In this document: positions 51,364 to 60,148 of the stretch, piece after piece
Layout: each line of letters begins with the position of its first letter
Position numbering within the stretch: the stretch's first letter is position 1
Assembly (NCBI RefSeq): GCF_040706535.1
Contig: NZ_JAPDRJ010000005.1
Coordinates: 305,672-369,671, forward strand
Reading direction: 5' to 3'
From: Lentisalinibacter orientalis
GTDB taxonomy: Bacteria; Pseudomonadota; Gammaproteobacteria; Steroidobacterales; Woeseiaceae
DNA: 64,000 nt
The notes under the pieces: model-generated
What the model was told of the DNA's origin: nothing
Seen by the model: only the letters and a program-made list of their open reading frames with translations
Database searches by the model: none
Made by a program: the position numbers and the translations under genes

Positions 51364-51987
51364 TTACTTGGAGTAGAGCTCGACCACCAGGTTTTCGTTG
51401 ATGTCCGGCAGGATGTCGTCCCGCTCCGGCAACGTCTTCAGCAGTCCGGTCATCTTCTTGGTGTCGACTTCGACCCATTCCGGAAAGCCCACCTGGCCGG
51501 CGATCTCGAGTGCACTCTGGATGCGGAGCTGCTTCTGCGCCTTCTCGCGGATCGAGACCTGGTCGCCGGCGCTGACCTGGTAGGAGGGAATGTTCACCAC
51601 CTGGCCATTGACCATCACGCCCTTGTGGCTGACCAGCTGACGCGCCTCCGCACGCGTCGAGGCAAAGCCCATCCGGTAGACGGTGTTGTCCAGCCGTCCT
51701 TCCAGCAGGCGCAGCAGGTTCTCGCCCGTGGAGCCCTTCAGCTGTGCCGCACGCTTGTAGTAGTTGCGGAACTGGCGTTCCAGCACACCGTACATGCGGC
51801 GCAGTTTCTGCTTCTCGCGCAGCTGCAGACCGTAGTCGGACAGACGTCCGCGCCGGCCGGTGGCACTGCCGCCCGGCGGCGTGTCCAGCTTGCACTTGGC
51901 GTCCAGCGGCTTCACGCCGCTCTTCAGGAACAGATCCGTGCCTTCGCGGCGCGAGAGCTTACATTTTGGTCCGAGATATCTTGCCAT
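51364..51987 (-). CDS. rpsD: 30S ribosomal protein S4
   Basis: 207 residues. Primary 16S rRNA binder and, in E. coli, the translational repressor of the alpha operon. MARYLGPKCKLSRREGTDLF starts it; the S4 RNA-binding domain is LDNTVYRMGFASTRAEARQL onward. The N-terminus has two separated Cys rather than a CxxC zinc knuckle. It is preceded by rpsK (12-bp gap). Confidence 0.98.
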   Translation of the reverse strand: MARYLGPKCKLSRREGTDLFLKSGVKPLDAKCKLDTPPGGSATGRRGRLSDYGLQLREKQKLRRMYGVLERQFRNYYKRAAQLKGSTGENLLRLLEGRLDNTVYRMGFASTRAEARQLVSHKGVMVNGQVVNIPSYQVSAGDQVSIREKAQKQLRIQSALEIAGQVGFPEWVEVDTKKMTGLLKTLPERDDILPDINENLVVELYSK

Positions 51988-51999
51988 GATCCTCTTTAC

Positions 52000-52392
52000 C
52001 TATACCCGACGACGCTTCGGAGGACGACACCCGTTGTGCGGTATCGGCGTCACGTCTTCGATAGTCTGAATACGGAAACCGACGGCATTCAGCGCGCGCA
52101 CGGCGGACTCGCGGCCCGGGCCCGGCCCACGAACGCGTACGTCCAGGTTCTTCACGCCGTAGTCCTGCGCAGCCTTGCCCGCCTTCTCGGCGGCCACCTG
52201 GGCGGCGAAGGGCGTCGATTTTCTCGATCCGCGGAAACCGCAGCCACCGGCCGTTGCCCACGAAAGGGCATTACCCTGGCGGTCGGTGATCGTGATGATC
52301 GTGTTGTTGAAGGAGGCATGCACGTGCGCAATCGCGTCCTGCACCTGCTTCCGGACCTTCTTCCGCGTGGTCGTTTTCTTCGGTTGAGCCAT
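52000..52392 (-). CDS. rpsK: 30S ribosomal protein S11
   Basis: 130 residues. It forms the platform of the 30S subunit near the mRNA exit with S7. AHVHASFNNTIITITDRQGN and RVRGPGPGRESAVRALNAVG are conserved, and the C-terminus NGCRPPKRRRV is the usual basic tail. Standard place between rpsM and rpsD. Confidence 0.98.
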   Translation of the reverse strand: MAQPKKTTTRKKVRKQVQDAIAHVHASFNNTIITITDRQGNALSWATAGGCGFRGSRKSTPFAAQVAAEKAGKAAQDYGVKNLDVRVRGPGPGRESAVRALNAVGFRIQTIEDVTPIPHNGCRPPKRRRV

Positions 52393-52426
52393 CTTATGTC
52401 CTTACTCGAATCCTGATGCCCGGCGC

Positions 52427-52783
52427 TTACTTGCGGACCGGACGGCGGGGGCCCTTGCGGGTCCGCGCGTTAGTACGGCTGCGCTGACCGCGCACCGGCA
52501 GGCCGCGGCGGTGACGGATGCCGCGGTAGCAGCCGAGGTCCATCAGACGCTTGATGTTCATGGACTGCTCACGGCGCAGGTCGCCCTCCACCGTGAAACG
52601 GGCCACCTCGTTGCGCAGCCGGGCCACTTCCGGCTCGGCCAGATCCTTCACCTGGACGTCCGGCGCGATACCGGCTGCGTCGCAGATCTTGCGCGCCCTG
52701 GTATGGCCGATGCCGTAGATGCTGGTGAGCGCTATCGCCACGTGCTTGTGCACCGGGATGTTTATGCCTGCTATACGCGCCAC
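52427..52783 (-). CDS. rpsM: 30S ribosomal protein S13
   Basis: 118 residues. Head protein contacting the P-site tRNA and the B1 bridges. MARIAGINIPVHKHVAIALT and the C-terminal RGLPVRGQRSRTNARTRKGP are diagnostic. First gene of the alpha operon after rpmJ (55-bp gap). Confidence 0.98.
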   Translation of the reverse strand: MARIAGINIPVHKHVAIALTSIYGIGHTRARKICDAAGIAPDVQVKDLAEPEVARLRNEVARFTVEGDLRREQSMNIKRLMDLGCYRGIRHRRGLPVRGQRSRTNARTRKGPRRPVRK

Positions 52784-52838
52784 TGATAATTCCTCTGTTC
52801 TCTCTTACTGGCCGCCCTGTCAGGGGCTTCCTTCTCTC

Positions 52839-52952
52839 TCAACCCTGCCGCTGCTTGTGCCGCGCGTCCGTGCAGATGACGCGCACGACGCCATTGCGCC
52901 GGATGATCTTGCAGTTGCGGCAGATCTTCTTGACTGATGCACGAACCTTCAT
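52839..52952 (-). CDS. rpmJ: 50S ribosomal protein L36 (zinc-binding type)
   Basis: A 37-residue frame starting MKVRASVKKICRNCKIIRRN and ending in TDARHKQRQG. Cys11, Cys14, Cys27 and His32 make the zinc site of the C+ form, so under zinc limitation a Zur-controlled C- paralogue may exist elsewhere. It lies between secY and rpsM, as in the spc operon. Confidence 0.97.
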   Translation of the reverse strand: MKVRASVKKICRNCKIIRRNGVVRVICTDARHKQRQG

Positions 52953-52975
52953 CGTCTTTCTCCGTCACCGGGCCG

Positions 52976-54337
52976 TCAGCGGATCTGGCCCGCGCGACCG
53001 TAATTCCTCAAATTGGCCTTCTTCATCATCCCTTCGTACTGGTGCGACATCATGTGCGCCTGCAGCTGACTCATGAAGTCCATTGCGACCACCACCAGGA
53101 TGAGCAGGGATGTGCCGCCGAAATAGAACGGGATGCTCGGGTAGAACAGCCGCACGAACTCCGGCATAAGGCAGACGCCGGTGATGTACAGCGCGCCCCA
53201 GAACGTCAGCCGCGTCAGCACCCTGTCGATGTACTCGCCGGTCTGGGCGCCCGGCCGGATGCCCGGTATGAAGGCGCCCGAACGCTTCAGGTTGTCCGCC
53301 GTCTCCTTCGAGTTGAACACCAGCGCGGTGTAGAAGAAGCAGAAAAAGATGATCAGGACGCCGTACAGCAGCATGTAGACCGGCTGGCCGGGACCCATGC
53401 TGGTGCCGATGTTCTGCAGCGTGCGCTGGATCCACGTCGGGTCCGCGCTCGTGCCCGCGAACTGGGCGAGCGTCGCCGGGAACAGCAGGATACTGGAGGC
53501 GAAGATCGGCGGGATCACGCCGGACATGTTGATCTTGAACGGCAGGTGCGTGCTCTGGGCCGCATACATCCGCCGCCCCTGCTGACGCCGCGCATAGTTC
53601 ACCGTGATACGCCGCTGGGCCCGCTCCATGTACACCACGAAGGCGGTCACCGCCACGATGGCCAGCAGGATCAGGATGGCGAAAGCCGGGGCCATCTCGC
53701 CGTTGCGCACGAGCTCTGCGGTGCCGGCGATGGCGCCGGGCAGGCCCGCCACGATGCCCGCGAGGATGATGATGGAGATACCGTTGCCGATGCCTCGCTC
53801 CGTTATCTGCTCGCCCAGCCACATCAGGAACACCGTGCCCGTCACCAGTGTGATGGCGGCGGTGAAAAGGAAACCCGGGCCCGGATTGATGACCAGGTTG
53901 GGCTGGTTCTGGATGGCGTAGGCCGCCGTCACGGACTGGAACAGCGCCAGCGCCACCGTGCCGTAGCGGGTGTACTGGGTGATCTTGCGCCGGCCGGACT
54001 CGCCTTCCTTCTTCAGCTGCGCGAGGCTGGGCACCACCACCGCGGCCATCTGCATGATGATGGCGGCGGAGATGTAGGGCATGATGCCGAGCGCGAAGAC
54101 GCCGAAACGCTGCAGGGCGCCGCCCGAGAAGAGATTGAACAGCCCCAGAATATTCCCCGACTGCTGATCGAAGAAGCTCGACAGCGCAATGGGGTCGACG
54201 CCCGGCACCGGTATGAAGGTGCCGACGCGATAGACCACCAGTGCCCCGACCAGGAACAGGAGCCGCTGCCGCAGCTCGCTGAGCTTCCCGCTCTGGGCCA
54301 GTGCCATGGCCGGATTGTTGCTGGGTGCTTTCGCCAC
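52976..54337 (-). CDS. secY: Protein translocase subunit SecY
   Basis: 453 residues with ten transmembrane helices. Central channel of the SecYEG translocon. VYRVGTFIPVPGVDPIALSS is the plug-proximal region; the cytoplasmic loops with YARRQQGRRMYAAQSTHLPF (ribosome/SecA contact) and GAFIPGIRPGAQTGEYIDRV are intact. It follows rplO after 11 bp and is followed by rpmJ. Confidence 0.98.
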   Translation of the reverse strand: MAKAPSNNPAMALAQSGKLSELRQRLLFLVGALVVYRVGTFIPVPGVDPIALSSFFDQQSGNILGLFNLFSGGALQRFGVFALGIMPYISAAIIMQMAAVVVPSLAQLKKEGESGRRKITQYTRYGTVALALFQSVTAAYAIQNQPNLVINPGPGFLFTAAITLVTGTVFLMWLGEQITERGIGNGISIIILAGIVAGLPGAIAGTAELVRNGEMAPAFAILILLAIVAVTAFVVYMERAQRRITVNYARRQQGRRMYAAQSTHLPFKINMSGVIPPIFASSILLFPATLAQFAGTSADPTWIQRTLQNIGTSMGPGQPVYMLLYGVLIIFFCFFYTALVFNSKETADNLKRSGAFIPGIRPGAQTGEYIDRVLTRLTFWGALYITGVCLMPEFVRLFYPSIPFYFGGTSLLILVVVAMDFMSQLQAHMMSHQYEGMMKKANLRNYGRAGQIR

Positions 54338-54348
54338 TTTCGTTTCCG

Positions 54349-54783
54349 TCAGTCCTCGATGGAGCCGCCGGCCGCCTCGATGGCCTTGCGGGCGCCCGGG
54401 GTCACCTTGATCCCTTTGATTTTCACAGCCTTCGTCAGTTCACCGGAGGCGATCACCTTCGCCTTCACGACGCGGCTGCCGACGATGTGCGCCTTGCGCA
54501 GAGCCTCCAGGTCGATGGTGTCCGCATCCACTTTCGCGAGCTCGTGCAGCCGCACCTCGGCGCTGAGGCCGCGGCTCGGCGAGTTGAAGCCCACCTTCGG
54601 CAGGCGCCGCTGCAGCGGCATCTGGCCGCCCTCGAAGCCCACCTTGTGGTAGCCGCCGGAACGGGCGTGCTGGCCTTTCTGACCGCGGCCGCTGGTCTTG
54701 CCCTGACCCGCGGAATGACCGCGGCCCAGGCGCTTGCCGGCCTTCTTGCTGCCCTCTGCAGGCTTAAGCGTATTCAGACGCAT
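54349..54783 (-). CDS. rplO: 50S ribosomal protein L15
   Basis: 144 residues. Late-assembly 50S protein. MRLNTLKPAEGSKKAGKRLG and the Gly/Arg-rich GHSAGQGKTSGRGQKGQHAR lead are typical, with the C-terminal globular part ending GSIED. Starts 2 bp after the rpmD stop. Confidence 0.98.
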   Translation of the reverse strand: MRLNTLKPAEGSKKAGKRLGRGHSAGQGKTSGRGQKGQHARSGGYHKVGFEGGQMPLQRRLPKVGFNSPSRGLSAEVRLHELAKVDADTIDLEALRKAHIVGSRVVKAKVIASGELTKAVKIKGIKVTPGARKAIEAAGGSIED

Positions 54784-54785
54784 CT

Positions 54786-54986
54786 CTAGACTTCCTCTAC
54801 GTTCAGGAGATAGGACACCTTGTTGATCATGCCCCGGTTCTCCGGCGTATCCTCGACGGTGACCGTCTGGTTGATCTTCCTGAGACCGAGCCCGGCGACG
54901 CAGGCCTTGTGGTTGGCCAACCGCCCGTACCGGCTCTTCACCAGCGTCACTTTCAGCTTCTGTCCCTTGCTCTCTGACTTGGCCAT
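54786..54986 (-). CDS. rpmD: 50S ribosomal protein L30
   Basis: 66 residues from the ATG at 54986: MAKSESKGQKLKVTLVKSRY then HKACVAGLGLRKINQTVTVE. The first eight residues are a lineage extension relative to E. coli (59 aa). It lies 4 bp after rpsE and 2 bp before rplO. Confidence 0.96.
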   Translation of the reverse strand: MAKSESKGQKLKVTLVKSRYGRLANHKACVAGLGLRKINQTVTVEDTPENRGMINKVSYLLNVEEV

Positions 54987-54990
54987 CGTG

Positions 54991-55491
54991 CTAGCTCTGT
55001 ATCTCGTCGACTTTCTTGCCACGCTTCGCCGCAATCCGGTTCGGCGAGTGCACCGACTGCAGCGCGTTGATCGTCGCGCGCACCACGTTGATGGGGTTGC
55101 GCGAGCCGTAGCTCTTGGCCAGCACGTTACGCACGCCGGCGCATTCGAACACTGCGCGCATCGCACCGCCGGCGATGATGCCCGTACCTTCCGAGGCCGG
55201 CGCCATCAGCACCTTCGTGGCGCCATGACGGCCCTTGACCTCGTACTGCAGCGTCTCGTCCTTCAGGTGCAGCGACTTCAGGTTCTTCCGCGCGGCCTGC
55301 ATCGCCTTCTGGATCGCGATGGGCACTTCACGGGCCTTGCCGTAGCCGAAGCCGACCTTGCCGGCGCCGTCGCCCACCACGGTCAGCGCGGTGAAGCCGA
55401 ACTGGCGACCACCCTTCACGACCTTGGCGACGCGGTTCACGGTCACCAGTTTCTCGAGGAGATCGTCGCTGCCTTGTTCCATTCTTGCCAT
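54991..55491 (-). CDS. rpsE: 30S ribosomal protein S5
   Basis: 166 residues. Decoding-fidelity protein near the mRNA entry. LEKLVTVNRVAKVVKGGRQF is the double-stranded-RNA-binding part; GTGIIAGGAMRAVFECAGVR and KSYGSRNPINVVRATINALQ the C-terminal domain. Standard place in the spc operon. Confidence 0.98.
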   Translation of the reverse strand: MARMEQGSDDLLEKLVTVNRVAKVVKGGRQFGFTALTVVGDGAGKVGFGYGKAREVPIAIQKAMQAARKNLKSLHLKDETLQYEVKGRHGATKVLMAPASEGTGIIAGGAMRAVFECAGVRNVLAKSYGSRNPINVVRATINALQSVHSPNRIAAKRGKKVDEIQS

Positions 55492-55540
55492 GTGTCACTA
55501 CCCGATGCCCCGCCTCTCGCCCGGCGGGTATTCATTGATC

Positions 55541-55900
55541 CTAGAACTGCAGACCGGCCTCGCGCGCCGCATCCGCCAGTGCCTTCACGCGGCCGTGGAA
55601 GCGGAATCCGGAGCGGTCGAACGCCACCGATTCCACGCCGGCCGCCTTCGCCTTCTCGGCGATGACACGGCCCACCTCGGCCGCCGCGTCCACGTTGCCC
55701 GTGCCCTTCAGCTTCTCGCGCAGTTCCTTCTGCACCGTGGAGGCGCTCGCCAGCACGCTCGCCCCGTCCGGGGCGATGATCTGGGCGTAGATGTGCCGCG
55801 GCGTCCGGTGGACGCTCAGGCGGTGCACGGCCAGCTCGCTGATCTTGGCCCGCGTCCGGCGGGCCCGGCGCAGCCGGCTCTGTTTCTTGTCCAGTCTCAT
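55541..55900 (-). CDS. rplR: 50S ribosomal protein L18
   Basis: 119 residues. Binds 5S rRNA with L5 and L25. RRARRTRAKISELAVHRLSV, IYAQIIAPDGASVLASAST and the C-terminal FDRSGFRFHGRVKALADAAR are conserved. Between rplF and rpsE. Confidence 0.98.
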   Translation of the reverse strand: MRLDKKQSRLRRARRTRAKISELAVHRLSVHRTPRHIYAQIIAPDGASVLASASTVQKELREKLKGTGNVDAAAEVGRVIAEKAKAAGVESVAFDRSGFRFHGRVKALADAAREAGLQF

Positions 55901-55923
55901 ATCCTGAAATCCTCGGAAACCGG

Positions 55924-56457
55924 TTACTTCTTCTTCGCTTCTTTCATGACGACACGCTCGTCGGCATAGCGCACGCCCTTGCCTTTGTAGGGCTCAGGCG
56001 GACGGAAGCGACGGATCTCGGCGGCGACCTGACCCACCTTCTGCTTGTCGGAGCCGCGCACGATGACCTCGGTCTGGCTCGGCGTCTCGACCTGCACGCC
56101 CTCCGGCACCTGGTAGGCCACCGGGTGGGAGAAGCCGAGGGTCAGGTTCAGCGTGCTGCCCTGAGCCTGGGCGCGGTAGCCGACGCCGCGCAGCTCCAGC
56201 TTGCGCTCGAAGCCTTCGGTCACACCCTGCACCATATTGGCCAGCAGCGCGCGGGTGGTGCCCGCCATGGCATTGGCGAAGCGCGAGCCCGACCGCGCCT
56301 TCAGCGTGACGGTGCCGTCCTCCTGAGCGAGCTCCACCTCGTGGTTCAGCTCCATCTCGAGCGCGCCTTTCGGCCCTTTCACGTTGACGGTGGTACCGCT
56401 GACGGCCACCTCGACGCCCTTGGGCAGCGCTACCGGTTGTTTTGCGACTCTAGACAT
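55924..56457 (-). CDS. rplF: 50S ribosomal protein L6
   Basis: 177 residues, two copies of the L6 fold. MSRVAKQPVALPKGVEVAVS opens it, and GSDKQKVGQVAAEIRRFRPP with EPYKGKGVRYADE closes it; the latter is the 23S rRNA-contact signature. Follows rpsH after 21 bp. Confidence 0.98.
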   Translation of the reverse strand: MSRVAKQPVALPKGVEVAVSGTTVNVKGPKGALEMELNHEVELAQEDGTVTLKARSGSRFANAMAGTTRALLANMVQGVTEGFERKLELRGVGYRAQAQGSTLNLTLGFSHPVAYQVPEGVQVETPSQTEVIVRGSDKQKVGQVAAEIRRFRPPEPYKGKGVRYADERVVMKEAKKK

Positions 56458-56478
56458 TTTCCTGACTCGTTGTATCGC

Positions 56479-56874
56479 TTAGGAGACGACGCAGAGAACC
56501 TCTCCGCCGATGCCCTTTGCCCGGGCCTGCCGGTCACTCATGAGCCCGGCCGAAGTGGACACGATGGCCACGCCCAGGCCGCCGAGTACCCGCGGCAGCT
56601 CGTCCTTGCCCCGGTAGATGCGCAGTCCCGGACGGCTCACCCGCTGGATGCGCTCGATCACAGGCTCACCCTGGAAGTACTTCAGCTCGACGGTGAGCGT
56701 GCGCCCGGCACCCTCGCCCTCCACCGAGTAACCGGTGATGTAGCCTTCTTCCTTCAGCACCTCGGCCACGGCGGACTTGATGGTGGATGCCGGCATGGCG
56801 ACGCTGACCTTGCGGGCCTTCTGACCATTGCGGATGCGGGTCAGCATGTCGGCGATGGGATCGGTCATGCTCAT
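56479..56874 (-). CDS. rpsH: 30S ribosomal protein S8
   Basis: 131 residues. Primary 16S rRNA binder; in E. coli it represses the spc operon by binding near rplE. MSMTDPIADMLTRIRNGQKA and the C-terminal VSTSAGLMSDRQARAKGIGG are diagnostic. Follows rpsN after 14 bp. Confidence 0.98.
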   Translation of the reverse strand: MSMTDPIADMLTRIRNGQKARKVSVAMPASTIKSAVAEVLKEEGYITGYSVEGEGAGRTLTVELKYFQGEPVIERIQRVSRPGLRIYRGKDELPRVLGGLGVAIVSTSAGLMSDRQARAKGIGGEVLCVVS

Positions 56875-56888
56875 ATCATCAACCTCTG

Positions 56889-57194
56889 TTACCAGCTCGC
56901 CTTGGTAAGACCCGGGATCTCGCCCTTCATGGTCGCCTCGCGCAGCTTGTTCCGCGCCAGGCCGAACTTGCGGTAGTAGCCATGGGGGCGGCCCGTGATC
57001 GAGCAGCGATTGCGCAGCCGCACCGGGCTCGCGTCGCGCGGCAGCGCCTGCAGCTTCGCCTGCGCGGCGCGACGCTCTTCGTCGGAGCTACCGGGACTGG
57101 CGATGATCGCCTTCAGCTCTGCCCGCTTCCGCGCGTAGCGCTCCACCGTCTTCTGACGCTTGCGCTCGCGCTCTACCATCGATTTCTTTGCCAT
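56889..57194 (-). CDS. rpsN: 30S ribosomal protein S14 (zinc-free type)
   Basis: 101 residues from the ATG at 57194. MAKKSMVERERKRQKTVERY and RNRCSITGRPHGYYRKFGLA are the family features; only one Cys remains, so this is the long form without a zinc ribbon. It follows rplE after 14 bp. Readings that continue upstream in this frame are antisense or out-of-frame noise from rplE. Confidence 0.97.
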   Translation of the reverse strand: MAKKSMVERERKRQKTVERYARKRAELKAIIASPGSSDEERRAAQAKLQALPRDASPVRLRNRCSITGRPHGYYRKFGLARNKLREATMKGEIPGLTKASW

Positions 57195-57208
57195 CGGCTG
57201 GAACCTGT

Positions 57209-57748
57209 CTATTTCTTGAACGGGAAGTTGAACGCTTCGAGCAGCGCCCTGCCTTCCTCGGGATTGGTGGCTGTCGTCGTTATCGTGATGTCCATGCCCC
57301 GGATCTCGTCGATCTGGTCGTAGTCGATCTCCGGGAAGATGATCTGCTCCCGCACGCCCATGCTGTAGTTGCCCTGGGTGTCGAAGGAGCGCGGATTCAG
57401 GCCGCGGAAGTCCCGCACACGCGGGATCGCGATGTTGACGAGCCGGTCGAGGAACTCGTACATGCGCTCGCGGCGCAGCGTGACCTTGGCGCCGATCGGG
57501 AAATCCTCGCGGATCTTGAAACCGGCGACCGACTTGCGCGCTTTCGTGACCACCGGCTTCTGGCCGGCGATGCGGGTCATGTCGGCGACGGCGTTGTCCA
57601 GGATCTTCTTGTCGCCCACGGCCTCGCCCACGCCCATGTTGATGGTGATCTTCGTGATCTTCGGCACGCGCATGGGGTTTGCGATGCCGAGCCGCTCCTG
57701 GAGCTGGGGCACCACCGTCTCGCGATAATATTCCTGCAGTCTGGACAT
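57209..57748 (-). CDS. rplE: 50S ribosomal protein L5
   Basis: 179 residues. 5S rRNA binder contacting the P-site tRNA. KITINMGVGEAVGDKKILDN, PVVTKARKSVAGFKIREDFP and MDITITTTATNPEEGRALLE are conserved. Follows rplX after 26 bp. Confidence 0.98.
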   Translation of the reverse strand: MSRLQEYYRETVVPQLQERLGIANPMRVPKITKITINMGVGEAVGDKKILDNAVADMTRIAGQKPVVTKARKSVAGFKIREDFPIGAKVTLRRERMYEFLDRLVNIAIPRVRDFRGLNPRSFDTQGNYSMGVREQIIFPEIDYDQIDEIRGMDITITTTATNPEEGRALLEAFNFPFKK

Positions 57749-57774
57749 AGCTCTGTACTCGATGCGCGGCGTCC

Positions 57775-58092
57775 TCAGACGTCCACGACCTCCTCATTCG
57801 ATTTGAAATAGCGCACCCGCGAACCGTCCTCCAGGGTGCGGATGCCGATCCGGTCGCCCTTCTTGGTCTGCGGGTTGTAGACCATCACGTTCGAGATATG
57901 CAGCGGCATCTCGCGGTCGACGATACCGCCGGGGACGCCCATGTTCGGGTTCGGACGCTGGTGCTTCTTGGCCACGTTCACGCCTTCGACGAGCACGCGC
58001 TCGTCGGGATAGACGCGCAGCACGGTGCCGCGGCGGCCCTTGTCCTTGCCGGCGATCACGACGACTTCGTCGCCTTTCCTGATCTTGTTCAT
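57775..58092 (-). CDS. rplX: 50S ribosomal protein L24
   Basis: 105 residues. Assembly initiator of the 50S subunit. The KOW motif KIRKGDEVVVIAGKDKGRRG is at the N-terminus; VNVAKKHQRPNPNMGVPGGI follows. Between rplN and rplE. Confidence 0.98.
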   Translation of the reverse strand: MNKIRKGDEVVVIAGKDKGRRGTVLRVYPDERVLVEGVNVAKKHQRPNPNMGVPGGIVDREMPLHISNVMVYNPQTKKGDRIGIRTLEDGSRVRYFKSNEEVVDV

Positions 58093-58113
58093 TTCGCTCT
58101 CTCGTCCTCTCGG

Positions 58114-58482
58114 CTAAAGCACTTCGGGTGCCAGCGAGATGATCTTCATGAATCGACTGGTCCGGAGCTCACGGGTCACCGGGCCGAAGATACGGGTGCC
58201 GATGGGCTCCAGGCGGTTGTTCAGCAGCACCGCCGCGTTACCGTCGAAGCGGATCAGCGAGCCGTCCGGGCGGCGCACACCCTTGCGCGTACGCACGACG
58301 ACGGCGTTGTAGATCTCGCCCTTCTTCACCTTGCCGCGCGGGATCGCATCCTTCACGCTGACCTTGATGATGTCGCCGACGTTGGCGTACCGGCGCTTGG
58401 AACCGCCCAGTACCTTGATGCACATGAGGCGTCGCGCACCGCTGTTGTCCGCGGCGTTCAGAACTGACTGCATCTGAATCAT
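58114..58482 (-). CDS. rplN: 50S ribosomal protein L14
   Basis: 122 residues. Subunit-interface protein and the docking site of RsfS, which is also encoded in this window (12466-12822). MIQMQSVLNAADNSGARRLM and IPRGKVKKGEIYNAVVVRTR, with KKGVRR-type KGVRRPDGSLIRFDGNAAVL, are conserved. First gene of the spc part; 70 bp after rpsQ. Confidence 0.98.
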   Translation of the reverse strand: MIQMQSVLNAADNSGARRLMCIKVLGGSKRRYANVGDIIKVSVKDAIPRGKVKKGEIYNAVVVRTRKGVRRPDGSLIRFDGNAAVLLNNRLEPIGTRIFGPVTRELRTSRFMKIISLAPEVL

Positions 58483-58552
58483 TGCTGTAAATCCAATCCG
58501 GTATCTGTCTCAAAAACTGTCCGGTCTTCGGCTGCGTTCGCCCGTACCCGGG

Positions 58553-58825
58553 TCACTCCACCCGCGCCCGCTCGACGATGCCGACCACTTTCCACGCCTT
58601 GTGGCGGGAGATGGGGCGGCACTCGGCGATGGAGACACGGTCGCCCGGGCGGCACTCGTTGGCCTCGTCGTGGGCCATGACCTTGCTCGTGCGGCGGATG
58701 TACTTGCCATACACCGGATGACGGGTCAGCCGCTCGATCGCCACGGACACGGTCTTGTCCATCTTGTTCGACACGACCCGGCCGGTCACCGTGCGGGCGG
58801 TCTTCTGCTTCGTCTCGTCGTTCAT
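58553..58825 (-). CDS. rpsQ: 30S ribosomal protein S17
   Basis: 90 residues. Binds 16S rRNA helix 11. GRVVSNKMDKTVSVAIERLT and CRPGDRVSIAECRPISRHK are the signatures. The ATG overlaps the rpmC stop (ATGA), and the gene ends the S10 operon in the enteric sense. Confidence 0.98.
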   Translation of the reverse strand: MNDETKQKTARTVTGRVVSNKMDKTVSVAIERLTRHPVYGKYIRRTSKVMAHDEANECRPGDRVSIAECRPISRHKAWKVVGIVERARVE

Positions 58826-59025
58826 TTGGCTTCACCCTGCGTAGAGACCTCGTTCAGGACGGTCTTCACACGCGCAATCTCCCTGCGGACGCGGCGGTAC
58901 TCGTGGGGCCGTGTCAGCTGACCCGTGGCCTGCTGCAGGCGGAGGTTGAACTGCTCCTTGCGAAGCTTCAGCAGCTCCTCGCCCAGCTCCTCGGCCGTCT
59001 TTTCTCTCAGTTCACTCGCCTTCAT
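58822..59025 (-). CDS. rpmC: 50S ribosomal protein L29
   Basis: 67 residues from the ATG at 59025: MKASELREKTAEELGEELLK, a helical hairpin at the exit tunnel where SRP and trigger factor dock. A GTG one codon upstream is less likely because AGGTG is spaced correctly for the ATG. The start overlaps the rplP TGA (TGATG). Confidence 0.97.
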   Translation of the reverse strand: MKASELREKTAEELGEELLKLRKEQFNLRLQQATGQLTRPHEYRRVRREIARVKTVLNEVSTQGEAK

Positions 59026-59438
59026 CACATCACCTGACGGGACACGAACACCGTCTGCATCGGGATCTTGGCCGCCGCCAGGCGAAACGCCTCGCGCGCC
59101 ACTTCCTCGCTGACGCCTTCCATCTCGTAGAGCACGCGGCCCGGCTGGATCTGAGCCACCCAGTACTCGACGTTACCCTTGCCCTTGCCCTGGCGTACTT
59201 CCAGGGGCTTCTTGCTGATCGGCTTGTCCGGAAACACCCGGATCCAGATCTTGCCGCCGCGCTTGATGTGCCGGGTCATGGCACGCCGGGCCGCCTCGAT
59301 CTGGCGCGCCGTCAGCCGGCCGCGACCCACTGCCTTCAGACCGTACTCGCCGAAGGCCACCGTATTGCCCCGCTGCGCCAGGCCGCGGTTACGGCCCTTC
59401 TGCTGCTTGCGGAATTTGGTTCGTTTTGGCTGCAACAT
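59025..59438 (-). CDS. rplP: 50S ribosomal protein L16
   Basis: 137 residues. Organises the A-site region of 23S rRNA. MLQPKRTKFRKQQKGRNRGL, RQIEAARRAMTRHIKRGGKI and PISKKPLEVRQGKGKGNVEY are diagnostic; the Arg in VRQGKGKGN corresponds to the YcfD hydroxylation area. Follows rpsC after 12 bp. Confidence 0.98.
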   Translation of the reverse strand: MLQPKRTKFRKQQKGRNRGLAQRGNTVAFGEYGLKAVGRGRLTARQIEAARRAMTRHIKRGGKIWIRVFPDKPISKKPLEVRQGKGKGNVEYWVAQIQPGRVLYEMEGVSEEVAREAFRLAAAKIPMQTVFVSRQVM

Positions 59439-59450
59439 CTCCGCGGCTCC

Positions 59451-60137
59451 CTATCTCGAGCTCGTCGCCTGCTCGGCGGCTTCCTGGATGACCTCGTTCT
59501 TGTCCAGGATCTCACCCTTGAATATCCACACCTTCACGCCGATCACGCCGTAGGTGGTCTTCGCCTCGGCCAGGCCGTAATCGATCTCGGCCCGCAGCGT
59601 ATGCAGCGGCACACGGCCTTCCCGGTACCACTCCGAACGGGCGATCTCCGCGCCGTTCAGCCGGCCGCCGACCTTCACCTTCACGCCCTCTGCGCCCACG
59701 CGCATGGTGTTGGTGACCGCACGCTTCATCGCGCGGCGGAACATCACGCGGCGCTCGAGCTGCTGGGCAATACCCTCGGCGACGAGCTGGGCGTCCATCT
59801 CGGGCTTGCGGATCTCGGATATATTGATGCGCACATCGCCGAGCGGCATGCCCACCATCTGCGCCACCTGCGAGCGCAGCTTCTCGATGTCCTCACCCTT
59901 CTTGCCGATCACGATCCCCGGCCGCGCCGTATGGATCGTGATATTGACCTTCTTGGCCGGGCGCTCGATCTGAATCTTGCTGACCGAGGCATCCTTCAGC
60001 TTCTCCTTGATGAAGGTGCGGACGTCGTGGTCCGACTTCACGTAGCCGGGGAAACTCTGCGTATCGGCATACCACTTCGACGTCCAGTCGGTCGTGATAC
60101 CCAGGCGGATGCCCGTCGGATGTACTTTCTGACCCAT
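59451..60137 (-). CDS. rpsC: 30S ribosomal protein S3
   Basis: 228 residues from the ATG at 60137 (MGQKVHPTGIRLGITTDWTS). KH domain with GIVIGKKGEDIEKL and the C-terminal TTYGVIGVKVWIFKGEI. S3 lines the mRNA entry with S4 and S5 and has helicase activity. Follows rplV after 11 bp. Confidence 0.98.
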   Translation of the reverse strand: MGQKVHPTGIRLGITTDWTSKWYADTQSFPGYVKSDHDVRTFIKEKLKDASVSKIQIERPAKKVNITIHTARPGIVIGKKGEDIEKLRSQVAQMVGMPLGDVRINISEIRKPEMDAQLVAEGIAQQLERRVMFRRAMKRAVTNTMRVGAEGVKVKVGGRLNGAEIARSEWYREGRVPLHTLRAEIDYGLAEAKTTYGVIGVKVWIFKGEILDKNEVIQEAAEQATSSR

Positions 60138-60148
60138 TATGCGTCCCG